DNA from: Shimazuella alba
GTDB taxonomy: Bacteria; Bacillota; Bacilli; Thermoactinomycetales; Thermoactinomycetaceae
Reading direction: 5' to 3'
DNA: 64,000 bases
Assembly (NCBI RefSeq): GCF_009831235.1
Contig: NZ_WUUL01000004.1
Location: 124,001 to 188,000, forward strand
In this document: piece by piece, positions 8,734-17,410 of the stretch
How the letters are laid out: every line of letters begins with the position of its first letter
How positions within the stretch are numbered: the stretch's first letter is position 1
Notes under the pieces: generated by a model
The model's input: only the letters and a program-made list of their open reading frames with translations
The model's database searches: none
What the model was told of the DNA's origin: nothing
Position numbers and translations under genes: made by a program

Positions 8734-9437
8734 ATGATTCGAGTTGGTTTAGTTGATGACCAAAAATATGACTTGGAGAAGCTTATCATTACACTGGAAA
8801 ACGAAGCAAATATAAAGATCATTTTTTCAACAAATAATTCTGAGGAAGCATATATAAATTAATTAAAGAAAACGAAATTGATTTGCTCATTACCGATATT
8901 GAAATGCCTATGTTATCAGGTTATGAACTCGCGGATTTTATTCGTAGCTATGGAATGGAAATAAAAGTAATCTTTGTGACTGGTCATAGCGGGTATGCAG
9001 TCCATGCTTTTGACTTGGATGTATTAGATTATATTATGAAGCCTTTTTCAAAAGATCGATTATTGAGGGGGATAAGCAGATTACAAAAGAAAAGGGATGG
9101 AAGAGATAAAACGAAGTTAATTTTAAAAACAAAGTCAGAAGTCTTTCTTATAGAGAAAAAGAATATTATTTATATTGAACGGACTGGCAGGTCTACTACG
9201 ATTTACACGACTACTGGAGATTATTCTTCTTATCAAACGCTAAACGAATTAGCGGAAGAGTTAGCAGGATCGTACTTTTTTCGAGCTCATAGGGGATTTA
9301 TTATCAACATTCATCATGTGAAAAATTTTTCTTTGTACACAAAGAATTCCTATACAGTTCATTTTAAACATACAAAAAGTACAGCAATTATAACAAAAGC
9401 TAATTTAGATGTATTACAAGCTCAGTTTTTTAACTAG
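8734..9437 (+). pseudogene. natR: LytTR response regulator, NatR-like, frameshifted
   Basis: The start is ATG 8734 with a receiver-domain N-terminus (MIRVGLVDDQKYDLEKL). The frame ends at TAA 8860-8862. Two bases (a TA repeat at 8851-8856) would have to be removed to read on through LITDIEMP (phosphoacceptor Asp) to a LytTR DNA-binding domain ending at 9437. LytTR regulators paired with a kinase control natAB in B. subtilis (NatK/NatR), and the divergent position here fits that. As written the product would be truncated. Confidence 0.75.
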
Positions 9438-9447
9438 GAGACAGTCT

Positions 9448-10451
9448 ATGAAGTATTATTTCTATCCGATCTTTATTGTAATGATTCATTTCGTTATCTG
9501 GGGTAAGTTCATTTACGATCATCCTAGTCTGTGGGCTTATGTCCCTTTGATTGGATTTATCGGTTATCTTTTCTCTGAAGTGAAAGTTCTAAAACTTTAT
9601 CCGTTTCTATTAACCGTGTTGTCATTGAAAAAACAGCTGGTTTCATATGGATACAGGTTCTTTTTCTGATCATGATCTTCCTATCGGTTCAGTACTCTGT
9701 TCAAATCCTGGCATTATCTGGGAGTATCATATGTGAAATAATAAGAATAAAAAACTTTCCAGGTCTAGTGAAAGACCAAAAAAATTTAGAAAAGTTATCC
9801 AAGCAAATGGAAGAAATGGATCGTTATTTACTTACCATTCGTTCTCAACGGCATGACTTTCTAAAACATGTGAGTGCGATTGGCCATTTAATGGAACAAG
9901 AAAGTAATAAAGGTGCGAAGGAATATTTGGAAGAATTAGTAGGAGAGTATGAAGGAATAAATAGTACGTTAAAAGGGGAGAGTACTCCAATTGCCTCGAT
10001 TTTGTTTAAATACAAAAAAATTTTAAATCGAATCGGTACGAACGTTACATATAAGTTAGACGTTCCTGTTTCGTTATTACCTTTGAAAAAAATAAATCAA
10101 GTCCAATTACTCGAAAATTTATTAGAAAATGCAACCGATGCAATATGTGGTTATCATGCTCTTCATTCTCAATCTTCTCTTTCTGTTTCGACAGCAATCC
10201 ATAGTGGAATTTATATTCTTCAGATCGAAAATAGTGCTTTTTTCAAAAATAGGCATATATTGGATTCGTTATTTGAGAAATTTGAGATTACCTCTAAACA
10301 TGGTGAACATCAAGGACTTGGTACATATATTATCTCCAGTTTGGTAAAATCACACCATGGGATATTAACGTACCAATTTCAAAATGATGAGTTGAAGATA
10401 ATAATCAAACTACCTATAATAGCGGAACTTAACAAAATAAGTGGTAAGTAG
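9448..10451 (+). pseudogene. natK: Sensor histidine kinase, NatK/AgrC-like, frameshifted
   Basis: The start is ATG 9448 (AGGAG 7 bases upstream), 10 bases after natR. The first 73 codons encode hydrophobic helices and end at TGA 9667-9669. The continuation lies in the next frame, whose helices read WIQVLFLIMIFLSVQ; a one-base change near the A6 run at 9629-9634 would join them. The second part has RSQRHDFLKHVSA (phospho-accepting His), LLENLLENATDA (N box) and GLGTYIISSL (G box). It is the sensor partner of the damaged natR. Confidence 0.75.
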
Positions 10452-10525
10452 AATGTAAGTACACCACAAAAAGATGAGCGATTTAAACGGAAGAGATGTT
10501 TAGTTTTTCTATCCACTTCAAAACA

Positions 10526-10560
10526 AAAAATCCTCTAGTAATTTGGTTGAGAGGATTTTT
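10526..10560. terminator. Bidirectional intrinsic terminator
   Basis: AAAAATCCTCT and AGAGGATTTTT form an 11-bp stem with a 13-base loop between the convergent natK and membrane-protein genes. Confidence 0.85.
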
Positions 10561-10575
10561 GTGTTTTGAAAATTC

Positions 10576-11232
10576 TTATCGTTTCCATGTTTGTTGAATA
10601 GAAAAAGATAAAACGAATAACAAGGCGATTAGAAAAGAATTCATTACAAATATTTCTAGTATTTCTTCGGAAAATTGTTGTATGTTCTGTACGATTCGAG
10701 GATAGCTCTTGAAAGAAATGGAGTCCATACTTATCGATATTACAGCGACGGAAAAACTGGAGATAACCCAATAAACAGCTGCTTTTCTTACTTGGAAAAG
10801 TTTAAAATATGGAAATATAAACAGCATAGCAATGAGTCCGTATAAAAGTAAAATAAAATCTCCATCGCTAGTCCAAAAAAACACTGGAATTTTTATTTGG
10901 TTGGGTGCTAAATACAGATCACGTATTCTTTCGTGAATAGCAAATCTTTCATCTAGCATGAGGTATGCAAAACCAAGAGCTAGTAATGCCCACCAAAACA
11001 TTTTTGATTTATCACTTTGCAAATAATTCCAGATGACTAATATAGAAGCTGCTAATGCATTTGAAAACAAAAGAAGAGACTGCAACCAAGTCATTGGTGA
11101 CCGCTCTGGAACTGTCCATTCCCACCAATTAGGCCATTTTGCAAAAAATATTACCGCTACAAAAAGATAAGATAACAAAAAAACCAAAATAGCAGAAAAT
11201 ATCTCTATTTTACGCCATTTTTGTGGTTGCAT
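10576..11232 (-). CDS. Multi-pass membrane protein of unknown function
   Basis: A 218-residue protein with about six hydrophobic segments. A charged motif LDERFAIHERIRD (about residues 92-104) lies between helices 3 and 4; similar DE..HE loops occur in uncharacterised bacterial membrane proteins, but I cannot assign a function. ATG 11232 has GGAGAG 7 bases upstream and lies inside the 3' end of the dehydrogenase gene (23-base overlap), so the two are co-translated. It ends at the terminator at 10526-10560. Confidence 0.7.
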   Translation of the reverse strand: MQPQKWRKIEIFSAILVFLLSYLFVAVIFFAKWPNWWEWTVPERSPMTWLQSLLLFSNALAASILVIWNYLQSDKSKMFWWALLALGFAYLMLDERFAIHERIRDLYLAPNQIKIPVFFWTSDGDFILLLYGLIAMLFIFPYFKLFQVRKAAVYWVISSFSVAVISISMDSISFKSYPRIVQNIQQFSEEILEIFVMNSFLIALLFVLSFSIQQTWKR

Positions 11233-12196
11233 GAAATAACTCTCCTATTTTTAAAATGTTTTCCGGTTGACCTATTGCCATTGCATAGATGTTATTCGTC
11301 CATTCTTCTGTTCCGAGTTCTATTGCTTCGTTAGAGTACCAGGCAGAGTGTGCGGTTTCGAGTACTCTTCCATAATCAGAAAGGGAAGCGAGATCAGATT
11401 GATCTAGTATCTCATCTACTGCGTAACCCATGATTTGCCCCTCATTTATAGCAGAGATAAGAGAAGGGGTGTGAATCAGTTCAGGTCGACTTGAATTAAT
11501 GATACAAGCTCCCTTTTTTATTATTGCTATTCGCTTTTTATCTAGTATCGGAGGTTCTTGATACTGTCTAGAAGCATGTAAGGAGATCAAATCACAGGTA
11601 GATAGTAAAGTATTCAGTGGGAGATAGGCGGCTCCACCTGCATTCTTCCGTGATTCATCATAGTAGAATACTTTCATTCCAAAAGCTTCAGCCAGTTTGG
11701 CGACTCTTTGTCCGATTCTTCCATAACCAATGATACCGAGTTTTTTGTTATTTAGTTCCCAACCTCTATTAGAGATATGCACTGGTATGATTTTTCTTAC
11801 TTTGTCATAACTGATATGAATTCTTCGACTCATTGTGAGCATAAGTCCCATCGTGTGCTCTGCAACTGAATTAGTAGAATAATGTTTTAAGTAACTGACA
11901 GGAATATCGTGTTGCTTCGTATAGTAATGATCGATCCATTCACACCCTGTGGAATATACCACTAAACCTTTTAATTTGTGCATTTGTTTTAAAACATTTG
12001 CTGGCAGATGTTTTGCACTGCGACGAGTAATAGCAACGATTTCTGCATCGTGTGTAAACGAAACGAGTTCTTTTTCAGTTAAAGGATCCATTTGAGCGAT
12101 AAAAGATATGTTTGGTATTGTTTTTAGTTTATTTAATTGAGCAGAAGTGAAACTATCTTCGCCTTTAGCAGAAATAACAATTGTTTTTTTATACAT
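11210..12196 (-). CDS. D-isomer-specific 2-hydroxyacid dehydrogenase-like protein
   Basis: A 328-residue NAD(P)-binding protein of the D-2-hydroxyacid dehydrogenase family. The nucleotide motif GIIGYGRIGQRV lies near residue 155. Candidate catalytic residues are the Arg of NSSRPE (about 231), the Glu of DEILD (about 260) and the His of ETAHSAW (about 281). SSRPE replaces the usual ARG box, so this is a divergent member; substrate unknown. ATG start with AAGGAG 7 bases upstream. It overlaps the downstream membrane-protein gene. Confidence 0.8.
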   Translation of the reverse strand: MYKKTIVISAKGEDSFTSAQLNKLKTIPNISFIAQMDPLTEKELVSFTHDAEIVAITRRSAKHLPANVLKQMHKLKGLVVYSTGCEWIDHYYTKQHDIPVSYLKHYSTNSVAEHTMGLMLTMSRRIHISYDKVRKIIPVHISNRGWELNNKKLGIIGYGRIGQRVAKLAEAFGMKVFYYDESRKNAGGAAYLPLNTLLSTCDLISLHASRQYQEPPILDKKRIAIIKKGACIINSSRPELIHTPSLISAINEGQIMGYAVDEILDQSDLASLSDYGRVLETAHSAWYSNEAIELGTEEWTNNIYAMAIGQPENILKIGELFHATTKMA

Positions 12197-12257
12197 GATC
12201 TATCTCCTTTTTCTTTGTTGTTGATTATCCATATACTTTCATGAAAGGATGGGATCA

Positions 12258-13064
12258 TTATTTTTTGGGCTTTATTGCATTTGGGATGACTTTAAAGTCT
12301 TTTAGCATGTTATCAAAACGAACGCCATGTCCTTCCGATGCTTCTAAAAAATATTTTTGCTTAATAATAAAGCTGCCGTTTTGTTTGTTGCTGACTACAT
12401 AGTAGACAACCACTTCATCATTCCATTTTTTGTTGCCTTGATCCGCTCTTAGTTGATAGCCAGTCACAGGACTTTTTACTTGTTTGATTTTTCCAACATG
12501 TGAATATTTCGCAGTCATTTCCTGTTGTATTTGTTGGATAGCATCTTGTGGTTTGACGCCTGTCTTTTGTGTGATATCCATGTAAACCTCTGGGTATTTT
12601 TCAGGAAGATCGACAGTGATGAGAAATTGATCCCTTTCTTTTATGACATGATAACGCTGTTCATCAACGTATAAGATAAAGCTGGCTTCTTGCGGCGATT
12701 GTTGATCTTTTCCTTGCAGGTTTACATTTGTATTTTCTTTCATACCTTCTAGTTCTTGTTGAATTGATTTTTTCGGTTCAAACCATTGACGAACAGTAGT
12801 GATCAGAGCTTGACCTTGTTTGGTTGTGGTTGTAAAGAAGATGGCTAAAAATAAACAGGCGATGGTAGCAGTAATGGAAATCCATTTTTTTCTTTTTCGT
12901 ACATGGTGTTGGGAAAAGGTTTTACGCTTTTGGTAGTTTTGTTTCTCTACTTTGTTTAGCTGGTTTTGGATGTTATTCCAGATATGTTCCTTGCTATCTA
13001 TTGCTGATTCGGTATTATTTCGTAAACTCTTTCTCACCAAATCATCTATTTTTTTCTCATTCAC
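12258..13064 (-). CDS. Anti-sigma factor-like membrane protein, partner of the ECF sigma factor
   Basis: A 268-residue protein: a charged N-terminal cytoplasmic part (about 1-55), one transmembrane segment (about 57-75) and an extracellular domain. This is the usual layout of DUF4179-type or other ECF anti-sigma factors. The start is GTG 13064 (AAGGAGG 7 bases upstream); the sigma-factor stop overlaps it (GTGA), so both are made in fixed ratio. It lacks a clear zinc HxxxCxxC motif. The anti-sigma role is inferred from position and topology. Confidence 0.75.
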   Translation of the reverse strand: MNEKKIDDLVRKSLRNNTESAIDSKEHIWNNIQNQLNKVEKQNYQKRKTFSQHHVRKRKKWISITATIACLFLAIFFTTTTKQGQALITTVRQWFEPKKSIQQELEGMKENTNVNLQGKDQQSPQEASFILYVDEQRYHVIKERDQFLITVDLPEKYPEVYMDITQKTGVKPQDAIQQIQQEMTAKYSHVGKIKQVKSPVTGYQLRADQGNKKWNDEVVVYYVVSNKQNGSFIIKQKYFLEASEGHGVRFDNMLKDFKVIPNAIKPKK

Positions 13065-13600
13065 ACTGATCCCTCCTTTTTCTCCAGATATTCAAGGACT
13101 TCTTTTAAATGATTCCTTGCTTTAAACAACCTCGATTTAATGGTATTTATGTTGGTATCCAGCACTTCTGCTATTTCTTTATCCGTTAGATCATGTAGAT
13201 ATTTTAAAATAATAGGAATGCGCTGATGTTCTTTCAAAGATTGAATAGCTTGATATAAGTCACTGAATTGCTCAAACCTATAAGTATCTTGCTTCGATAA
13301 ACTTTTTTGGTCTTCCCAGGTATAATCAATTGGGATGACTTTTGAAGAACGAATCAATATTCGCTTACATTCATTAATGAGTATTCGATAAAACCAAGGC
13401 TTAAAGGGTTTTGATATATCAAATAAATGTACATGTTGATAAACTCGAATGAATGTTTCTTGTACTGCGTCTGCAGCATACGTTTCGTTTCTGATTACAG
13501 CGTTTGCAATCCGAAATGCATATTCAAAATACTCATCATAGAGTTGTTTGAAAGCTTCTCGACTGCCTTTTTGAATTTCTTGTATAACAGAACTGTTCAT
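13061..13600 (-). CDS. RNA polymerase ECF-type sigma-70 factor
   Basis: A 179-residue ECF sigma factor. Region 2 includes YAADAVQETFIRVYQHVHLF (about 43-62), the core-binding and -10 part. Region 4 includes LTDKEIAEVLDTNINTIKSRL (about 138-158), the -35-binding helix-turn-helix. The second ATG (13600) is chosen because GGGAGG lies 6 bases upstream; the ATG at 13606 abuts that site. It forms a two-gene operon with the downstream anti-sigma gene. ECF units of this type usually respond to envelope stress and activate their own promoter; the signal is unknown here. Confidence 0.85.
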   Translation of the reverse strand: MNSSVIQEIQKGSREAFKQLYDEYFEYAFRIANAVIRNETYAADAVQETFIRVYQHVHLFDISKPFKPWFYRILINECKRILIRSSKVIPIDYTWEDQKSLSKQDTYRFEQFSDLYQAIQSLKEHQRIPIILKYLHDLTDKEIAEVLDTNINTIKSRLFKARNHLKEVLEYLEKKEGSV

Positions 13601-13840
13601 CTTCATCCTCCCTTCTATATAAATTACCTGCTAACTTCACAAAAAGTTTTCATCTGAGTAGAATTTTTTTAGAGAATATTACATGTACTCATTTTTCTTT
13701 TTTATAGATGGATGAAATATCATTTTATAGAAGCAAGTGTATTTGTAGTGAATATGCAAACTCTACAATTTAAGCATGTAGGGACACTTCAATAGATGCT
13801 TACAGGTTTGTGAAGATCTTATTTAACATGAAGCTGATGT

Positions 13841-14052
13841 ACAAATTCGGTTGCATTCATTAACATGCTTCGAGATTGAACGGAAATTTGTTCCACCGCT
13901 ACCTGAGATATGTCTCGAAATGCATGCGAATTTGTCCTCTTTGTGCGGGCATCTGGGGGGCATGTGCCGTTGAATGTGTGAAGAGCACTGCCAAAAATGT
14001 GCTGAAATGTTGTCGTCAATGTGTAGAAGAGTGCGGGAGAATGGCTGATTAA
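13841..14052 (+). pseudogene. Broken four-helix copper-storage (DUF326/Csp-like) gene
   Basis: Plus-strand reading gives, in two frames, MLRD(stop)TEICSTAT(stop)DMSRN and then CPLCAGIWGAC.VECVK...CCRQCVEECGRMAD, ending at TAA 14050-14052. The spacing of cysteines and the EECxxMA end match the cytosolic copper-storage/DUF326 family. Two TGA codons stand where the family usually has Cys or another residue, and a frameshift separates the halves. The 5' half is too eroded to place a start. Nothing else is seen in 13607-14157. Confidence 0.6.
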
Positions 14053-14152
14053 CTATTTTTACAAAAATGCTTCAACAAGTTGTTTACTGAAATATCATAA
14101 TTTTAAAATAAAAACCCAATATTTTGTTCAGAAGAATAATGACGTTTCCTTA

Positions 14153-14186
14153 CAAAAACACCCAATCTCTTATAGAGATTGGGTGT
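14153..14186 (-). terminator. Intrinsic terminator of ccdC
   Basis: A 12-bp stem (ACACCCAATCTC and complement, loop TTATA) directly beyond the ccdC stop. On the minus strand it is followed by TTTTT. Confidence 0.85.
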
Positions 14187-14693
14187 TTATAACGTTGGCA
14201 AAGGCTCTATTTTCTCATCTTTTAGGAGTTTTTGATATTGCAGATACATTGCAATCCGCCAAGGTAAGAGCATTCCAAAAGCTAAGATGAAAAAGAGTCC
14301 TCCAGTTTGAGGAATGGAAAGAAATTCTTCAATATAACTGTGCAGGGCGAATCGTATCGTCAATAGACCAACCAAAATAAATATCAGCGCAGGTGAGCGC
14401 TTGAGAAATACTTGACCTGATCGAAGTTCAAACTTTGATGTCTTGATGAGTGGGATGGAAAAAAATACTGCTCCACATAAAAAAGCAATCCCTGCCCAAG
14501 TCCAAGAGATATGAGTAGGTTCGTAGAAAAACATAAAAAACCCAGTACTCATTCCAAGTGGAGGGATCAGGATTTTTTTAGCATTTGTCGGTTTTGCAGC
14601 TGCTTTGATACGGATATAAATCATCGACAATGCTCCTAAAACAAAGACAATAGATGCGATTGTATGCAGATGTAAGGTAAAGAAAGCTTCCAT
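14187..14693 (-). CDS. ccdC: CcdC-like membrane protein (cytochrome c biogenesis-associated)
   Basis: A 168-residue protein with about five hydrophobic segments of the CcdC (DUF1453) family. The family stretches IRIKAAAKPTNAKKI (about 25-39), PPLGMSTGFFMF (about 42-53) and QTGGLFFILAFGM are clear. In B. subtilis the gene sits with ccdA and ccdB, but its role in c-type cytochrome assembly is not essential. ATG 14693 has GAGGTG 6 bases upstream; a longer frame to 14780 has no ribosome site. Monocistronic. Confidence 0.8.
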   Translation of the reverse strand: MEAFFTLHLHTIASIVFVLGALSMIYIRIKAAAKPTNAKKILIPPLGMSTGFFMFFYEPTHISWTWAGIAFLCGAVFFSIPLIKTSKFELRSGQVFLKRSPALIFILVGLLTIRFALHSYIEEFLSIPQTGGLFFILAFGMLLPWRIAMYLQYQKLLKDEKIEPLPTL

Positions 14694-14765
14694 ATTCAAC
14701 ACCTCATAATCCACGCGAAAATGGAATATCTTGTCCTTAGTATATGAAAAAAGTGCGTAAGTATG

Positions 14766-14790
14766 AAAAAGCGACCCCAATGGAGGGTCG
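14766..14790 (-). terminator. Intrinsic terminator of rpsT
   Basis: A CGACCC/GGGTCG stem with a 7-base loop, followed on the minus strand by CTTTTT, 4 bases beyond the rpsT stop. Confidence 0.8.
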
Positions 14791-14793
14791 ATC

Positions 14794-15054
14794 TTATAGC
14801 GTTTGTAATTTTTGAGTTAAACGAGACTTTTTACGAGCAGCTGCGTTTTTATGAATAAGTCCTTTTGTTACTGCTTTATCTAAAGTGCGAGTTGCAGTTT
14901 TCAAAAGACCAGATGCTTGTTCTTTATCATTGTTTTCGATAGCAGTTAAGAAACGTTTCACAGCAGTACGCATCGAAGATTTTTGAGCGGAACGGTGAGC
15001 ACGTTGTAATTCGTTTGTTCTTGCACGTTTGATAGCTGATTTAATGTTAGCCAA
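14794..15054 (-). CDS. rpsT: 30S ribosomal protein S20
   Basis: An 86-residue basic protein, the usual length of S20, which binds 16S rRNA early in 30S assembly. It begins [15 protein letters not shown] and ends [13 protein letters not shown]. The start is TTG 15054, preceded by GGAGGTG at 6 bases; TTG starts are common for rpsT and allow autogenous control. A longer frame running back to 15606 is only the antisense of gpr. It is divergent from gpr, as in Bacillus. Confidence 0.95.
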   Translation of the reverse strand: MANIKSAIKRARTNELQRAHRSAQKSSMRTAVKRFLTAIENNDKEQASGLLKTATRTLDKAVTKGLIHKNAAARKKSRLTQKLQTL

Positions 15055-15193
15055 GATATTCACCTCCAAAGCAAAACTGTTTGTTCCCGATAAAACAACA
15101 TGCACAATTGTAACATGCACGTCTAGGAAAGTAAAGAATAATAGCCAGATAGTAGTAAAAAATAGGAGGATAATATATGGGGAGTTGACGAGT

Positions 15194-15940
15194 ATGCAAG
15201 AACACCAGATTGACCTTAGCCAATATAACATTCGTACTGATCTAGCAGTAGAAGCACATGATATGGCAAGAGAACAGCAACAGATCGATGGCATTCCAGG
15301 CGTCAGGATAGATGAAACAGAATCAGACGGAATTCGTACGAGTTGGATTAAGGTAGAAAACCAAGAAGGTGCCGAGCAAATCGGAAAAGCGCCAGGGACA
15401 TATCTGACTGTGGAAGTCCCTGCACTTCGTACAAAAGATTCAAACCTACAAGAAAGAGTTGCAGCGCATTTTGCCAACGAGTTTTCACAGTTTTTACAAG
15501 ATGTTGGGATTGATGCAAATGCAAAAGTTTTGCTTGTAGGTCTAGGTAATTGGAATGTAACCCCTGATGCTTTAGGACCGCATGTGATCAAGCAATCTAT
15601 GGTCACTCGCCATTTGTTTGAACTAGCTCCAGATCAAGTAGCAGACGGATATCGCTCCGTTTCAGCTGTGTCCCCTGGAGTATTAGGAATTACAGGTATC
15701 GAAACAAGTGAGATTATTTATGGAGTTGTCCAAGAAACCAAACCAGATTTAGTGATCGCATTTGATTCCCTAGCTTCCAGAGCACTATCTAGGGTAAACA
15801 CCACGATCCAAGTAACCGATACAGGAATAAGTCCGGGTGCAGGAGTGGGAAATAAACGTAAGCAACTGAATCAAGAAACGCTAGGTGTTCCTGTAATAGC
15901 AGTAGGAGTTCCCATTGTAATAATAATGCAGGTATATTGA
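15194..15940 (+). CDS. gpr: Germination protease GPR, 5' part, interrupted by the intervening element
   Basis: Encodes the first about 240 residues of GPR, the atypical aspartic endoprotease that degrades alpha/beta SASPs when spores germinate. [13 protein letters not shown] near residue 10 carries the TD-LAVEA self-processing site. [15 protein letters not shown] (about 119) and [12 protein letters not shown] (about 190) carry the family's key Asp residues. At codons 238-240 (GGAGTTCC, 15905-15912) the frame leaves gpr and reads eight foreign codons to TGA 15938-15940. The missing 124-residue C-terminus is encoded at 26241-26621 in register. ATG start with AGGAGG upstream. As written the product lacks its last third. 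Confidence 0.93.
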   Translation: MQEHQIDLSQYNIRTDLAVEAHDMAREQQQIDGIPGVRIDETESDGIRTSWIKVENQEGAEQIGKAPGTYLTVEVPALRTKDSNLQERVAAHFANEFSQFLQDVGIDANAKVLLVGLGNWNVTPDALGPHVIKQSMVTRHLFELAPDQVADGYRSVSAVSPGVLGITGIETSEIIYGVVQETKPDLVIAFDSLASRALSRVNTTIQVTDTGISPGAGVGNKRKQLNQETLGVPVIAVGVPIVIIMQVY

Positions 15941-15944
15941 TTCC
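15902..15944 (+). other. Left attachment junction of the gpr element
   Basis: GTAGGA (gpr side) and TCCCAT (element side) flank the central GT at 15908-15909. The element arm ends with TTGATTCC at 15937-15944, the complement of GGAATCAA at 26212-26219 in the right arm. Confidence 0.8.
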
Positions 15945-16238
15945 TAGTTTGCTTCAAAAGATTGCAAGAACTTTCCCTAATTCCATTAGAAAACGGATCG
16001 ATACCAAATTAGTTAGATAATCTGTTGTTTCAAGGAATAACCCTATGAAATATGTAACAAATATTATAGGGAAAGACCGAGACTCGAATACCATGCATGG
16101 GAGCTTTTCCATTCCAGTGTATCGAAAACGTTCCATACAGAGGTGAAGTGTTCCCCCTCCTAGTGTGACTTCTTTTCAGTAAGATCTCGCACGGAAATGT
16201 TATTTCTAAATGTTATTTCTTGTTCTGCGAGAGGAAAC
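15945..16238. other. Left end of the gpr element, no clear gene
   Basis: AT-rich DNA with an inverted repeat CCCTAT (about 16042) / ATAGGG (about 16068). A 33-codon plus frame beginning MKYVTNIIGKDRDSN has no convincing ribosome site. I see nothing else. Confidence 0.4.
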
Positions 16239-16297
16239 TTGACATGACACCATTTAGTATCGTATCATGAATGGTGAATATGACACCATTTGGTATC
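16239..16297 (+). promoter_or_regulatory. Promoter with duplicated ArsR operator
   Basis: TTGACA (16239-16244) and TATCAT (16263-16268), 18 bases apart. Two 17-base copies of TGACACCATTTRGTATC lie at 16245-16261 (exactly the spacer) and 16281-16297. Each is a near-dyad of the form GAYACCAWWTGGTRTC. This fits autorepression by the ArsR-type product encoded just downstream. Confidence 0.75.
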
Positions 16298-16332
16298 TTT
16301 TCGAGTTGTGAAGATAAAGGGGGAGAGTGATA

Positions 16333-16653
16333 TTGAACGGCACAAGAGATGTTTATGACGCCATTGCTGATCCAACCCGTCGTAAATTGCTTCGATTGTT
16401 GGCAGATGCCGAAGAATTGCCTCTCAACAAGTTAACGGTTCATTTTCAAATGGGTCGCACTGCGGTTTCGAAACATTTGACAATACTGAAAGATGCTGGA
16501 CTCGTAACCCACCGAAAGGTCGGCAGAGAAACGCGTTACCGGTTAAATGCTGCGCCATTAATGGAAATTGAGGATTGGGTATCGTTCTACAAGAAATTTT
16601 GGAATGAAAGAATGTTACTTTTAAACCAAATATTGCAGGAGGAACAAGAATGA
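16333..16653 (+). CDS. ArsR-family transcriptional regulator
   Basis: A roughly 106-residue winged-helix repressor. It opens YDAIADPTRRKLLRLLADAEE and has the recognition helix MGRTAVSKHLTILKDAGLV (about 42-60), typical of the ArsR subgroup paired with SRPBCC proteins. No metal-binding cysteines are seen, so it is probably not a metalloregulator. TTG 16333 is preferred (GGGGGAGA 6 bases upstream); GTG 16327 in the same frame is too close. Its stop overlaps the next start (ATGA). It should bind the repeats at 16245-16297. Confidence 0.85.
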   Translation: MNGTRDVYDAIADPTRRKLLRLLADAEELPLNKLTVHFQMGRTAVSKHLTILKDAGLVTHRKVGRETRYRLNAAPLMEIEDWVSFYKKFWNERMLLLNQILQEEQE

Positions 16654-17042
16654 ATTTAACAGTAGCGCAAGATTTTCATTTTAAGAGCTCTATCGAGAAG
16701 GTATGGAGCGCCTTAACGGATTCAAATACGCTTGCGAAATGGATAATGGAAAATAACTTTCAACCAATTGTAGGACATAAATGTCAATTTCGTAATGATG
16801 AGTGGAATTTAGTTGTAGATTGTGAAGTATTAGTAGTGGACGAGCCTTATAAGTTATCTTACACTTGGGTGGGTGGTCCAATCAACACAATAGTCACATG
16901 GACGTTGAAGCATGAGGATGGAACAACTAACTTACATCTGGAACAAACAGGATTCGAAAAAGAAGATCAAGCGTTCCATGGTGCAAAACATGGTTGGGTG
17001 AAAATGGCTGGCGACCTAGAAAAAGTGTTGGCTGAGCAGTAA
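16650..17042 (+). CDS. SRPBCC/AHSA1-domain protein
   Basis: A 130-residue START-like fold protein of the AHSA1 type: opens FHFKSSIEKVWSALTDSNTLAKW and closes with a long amphipathic helix (GAKHGWVKMAGDLEKVL). Members bind hydrophobic ligands; the ligand is not predictable. The start overlaps the arsR stop by 4 bases, giving a coupled two-gene operon ended by the terminator at 17076-17115. Such ArsR-SRPBCC pairs are common accessory genes in Bacillales. Confidence 0.85.
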   Translation: MNLTVAQDFHFKSSIEKVWSALTDSNTLAKWIMENNFQPIVGHKCQFRNDEWNLVVDCEVLVVDEPYKLSYTWVGGPINTIVTWTLKHEDGTTNLHLEQTGFEKEDQAFHGAKHGWVKMAGDLEKVLAEQ

Positions 17043-17075
17043 TACGAACATGTAAAATCGATTTTTTGTTTCATT

Positions 17076-17115
17076 AGAGCATTACTGTGGCAAGCAGGAA
17101 GTAATGCTCTTTTTT
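17076..17115 (+). terminator. Intrinsic terminator of the arsR operon
   Basis: AGAGCATTACT and AGTAATGCTCT form an 11-bp stem followed by TTTTT. Confidence 0.85.
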
Positions 17116-17129
17116 ATTAGTTTGTGAGC

Positions 17130-17207
17130 CGAGAATACCCTCATCATCCATAAGTGAGAGATGAATCGGAGCGTCAGACGAGGGTGGGGTGGTATTCACG
17201 CCTCTCG
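17130..17207 (-). ncRNA. Structured RNA candidate next to the TnpB relic
   Basis: Nested pairing over 78 bases: CGAGA/TCTCG (17130/17203), GAATACC/GGTATTC (17133-17139/17191-17197) and CCCTCATC/GACGAGGG (17138-17145/17177-17184, one G-U on the minus strand). A 71-codon minus frame crosses it, but base pairing explains the sequence better than coding. Proximity to a TnpB relic suggests a scaffold-type RNA; strand and function are uncertain. Confidence 0.4.
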
Positions 17208-17208
17208 T

Positions 17209-17334
17209 AAGGTCTGATAATCTTTGTAGAGATTTTTTGACTAGTATTCCAATCATCTTCCCTGTATCTGTATTTTGGTCAATTGCCATTTTTTTCAGTT
17301 GTTTTTCTTCTTCTATTGTTGTGGTGAATTTTTT
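17209..17334 (-). pseudogene. Ribbon-helix-helix-like fragment, start missing
   Basis: The minus strand reads KKFTTTIEEEKQLKKMAID followed by TGKMIGILVKKSLQRLSDL, which resembles a small ribbon-helix-helix DNA-binding or antitoxin protein. There is no start codon before the upstream stop, and the end runs into the structured segment at 17130-17207. It is probably a fragment left by insertion at the left end of the TnpB element. Confidence 0.4.
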
Positions 17335-17410
17335 ACGGGATATCGTATAACCTTATATTGGAACATACGTTCTATAGTATATACTACAGGAAAAGGGGGC
17401 TGAAAAGCAG

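Noticed and set aside
13819-14019. 66-codon minus-strand frame
   Set aside because: It is antisense to the broken DUF326 gene, whose cysteine pattern is clear on the plus strand.
15954-16136. 60-codon minus-strand frame at the left end of the gpr element
   Set aside because: It has no ribosome site and a random-looking composition; the position is the attachment arm.
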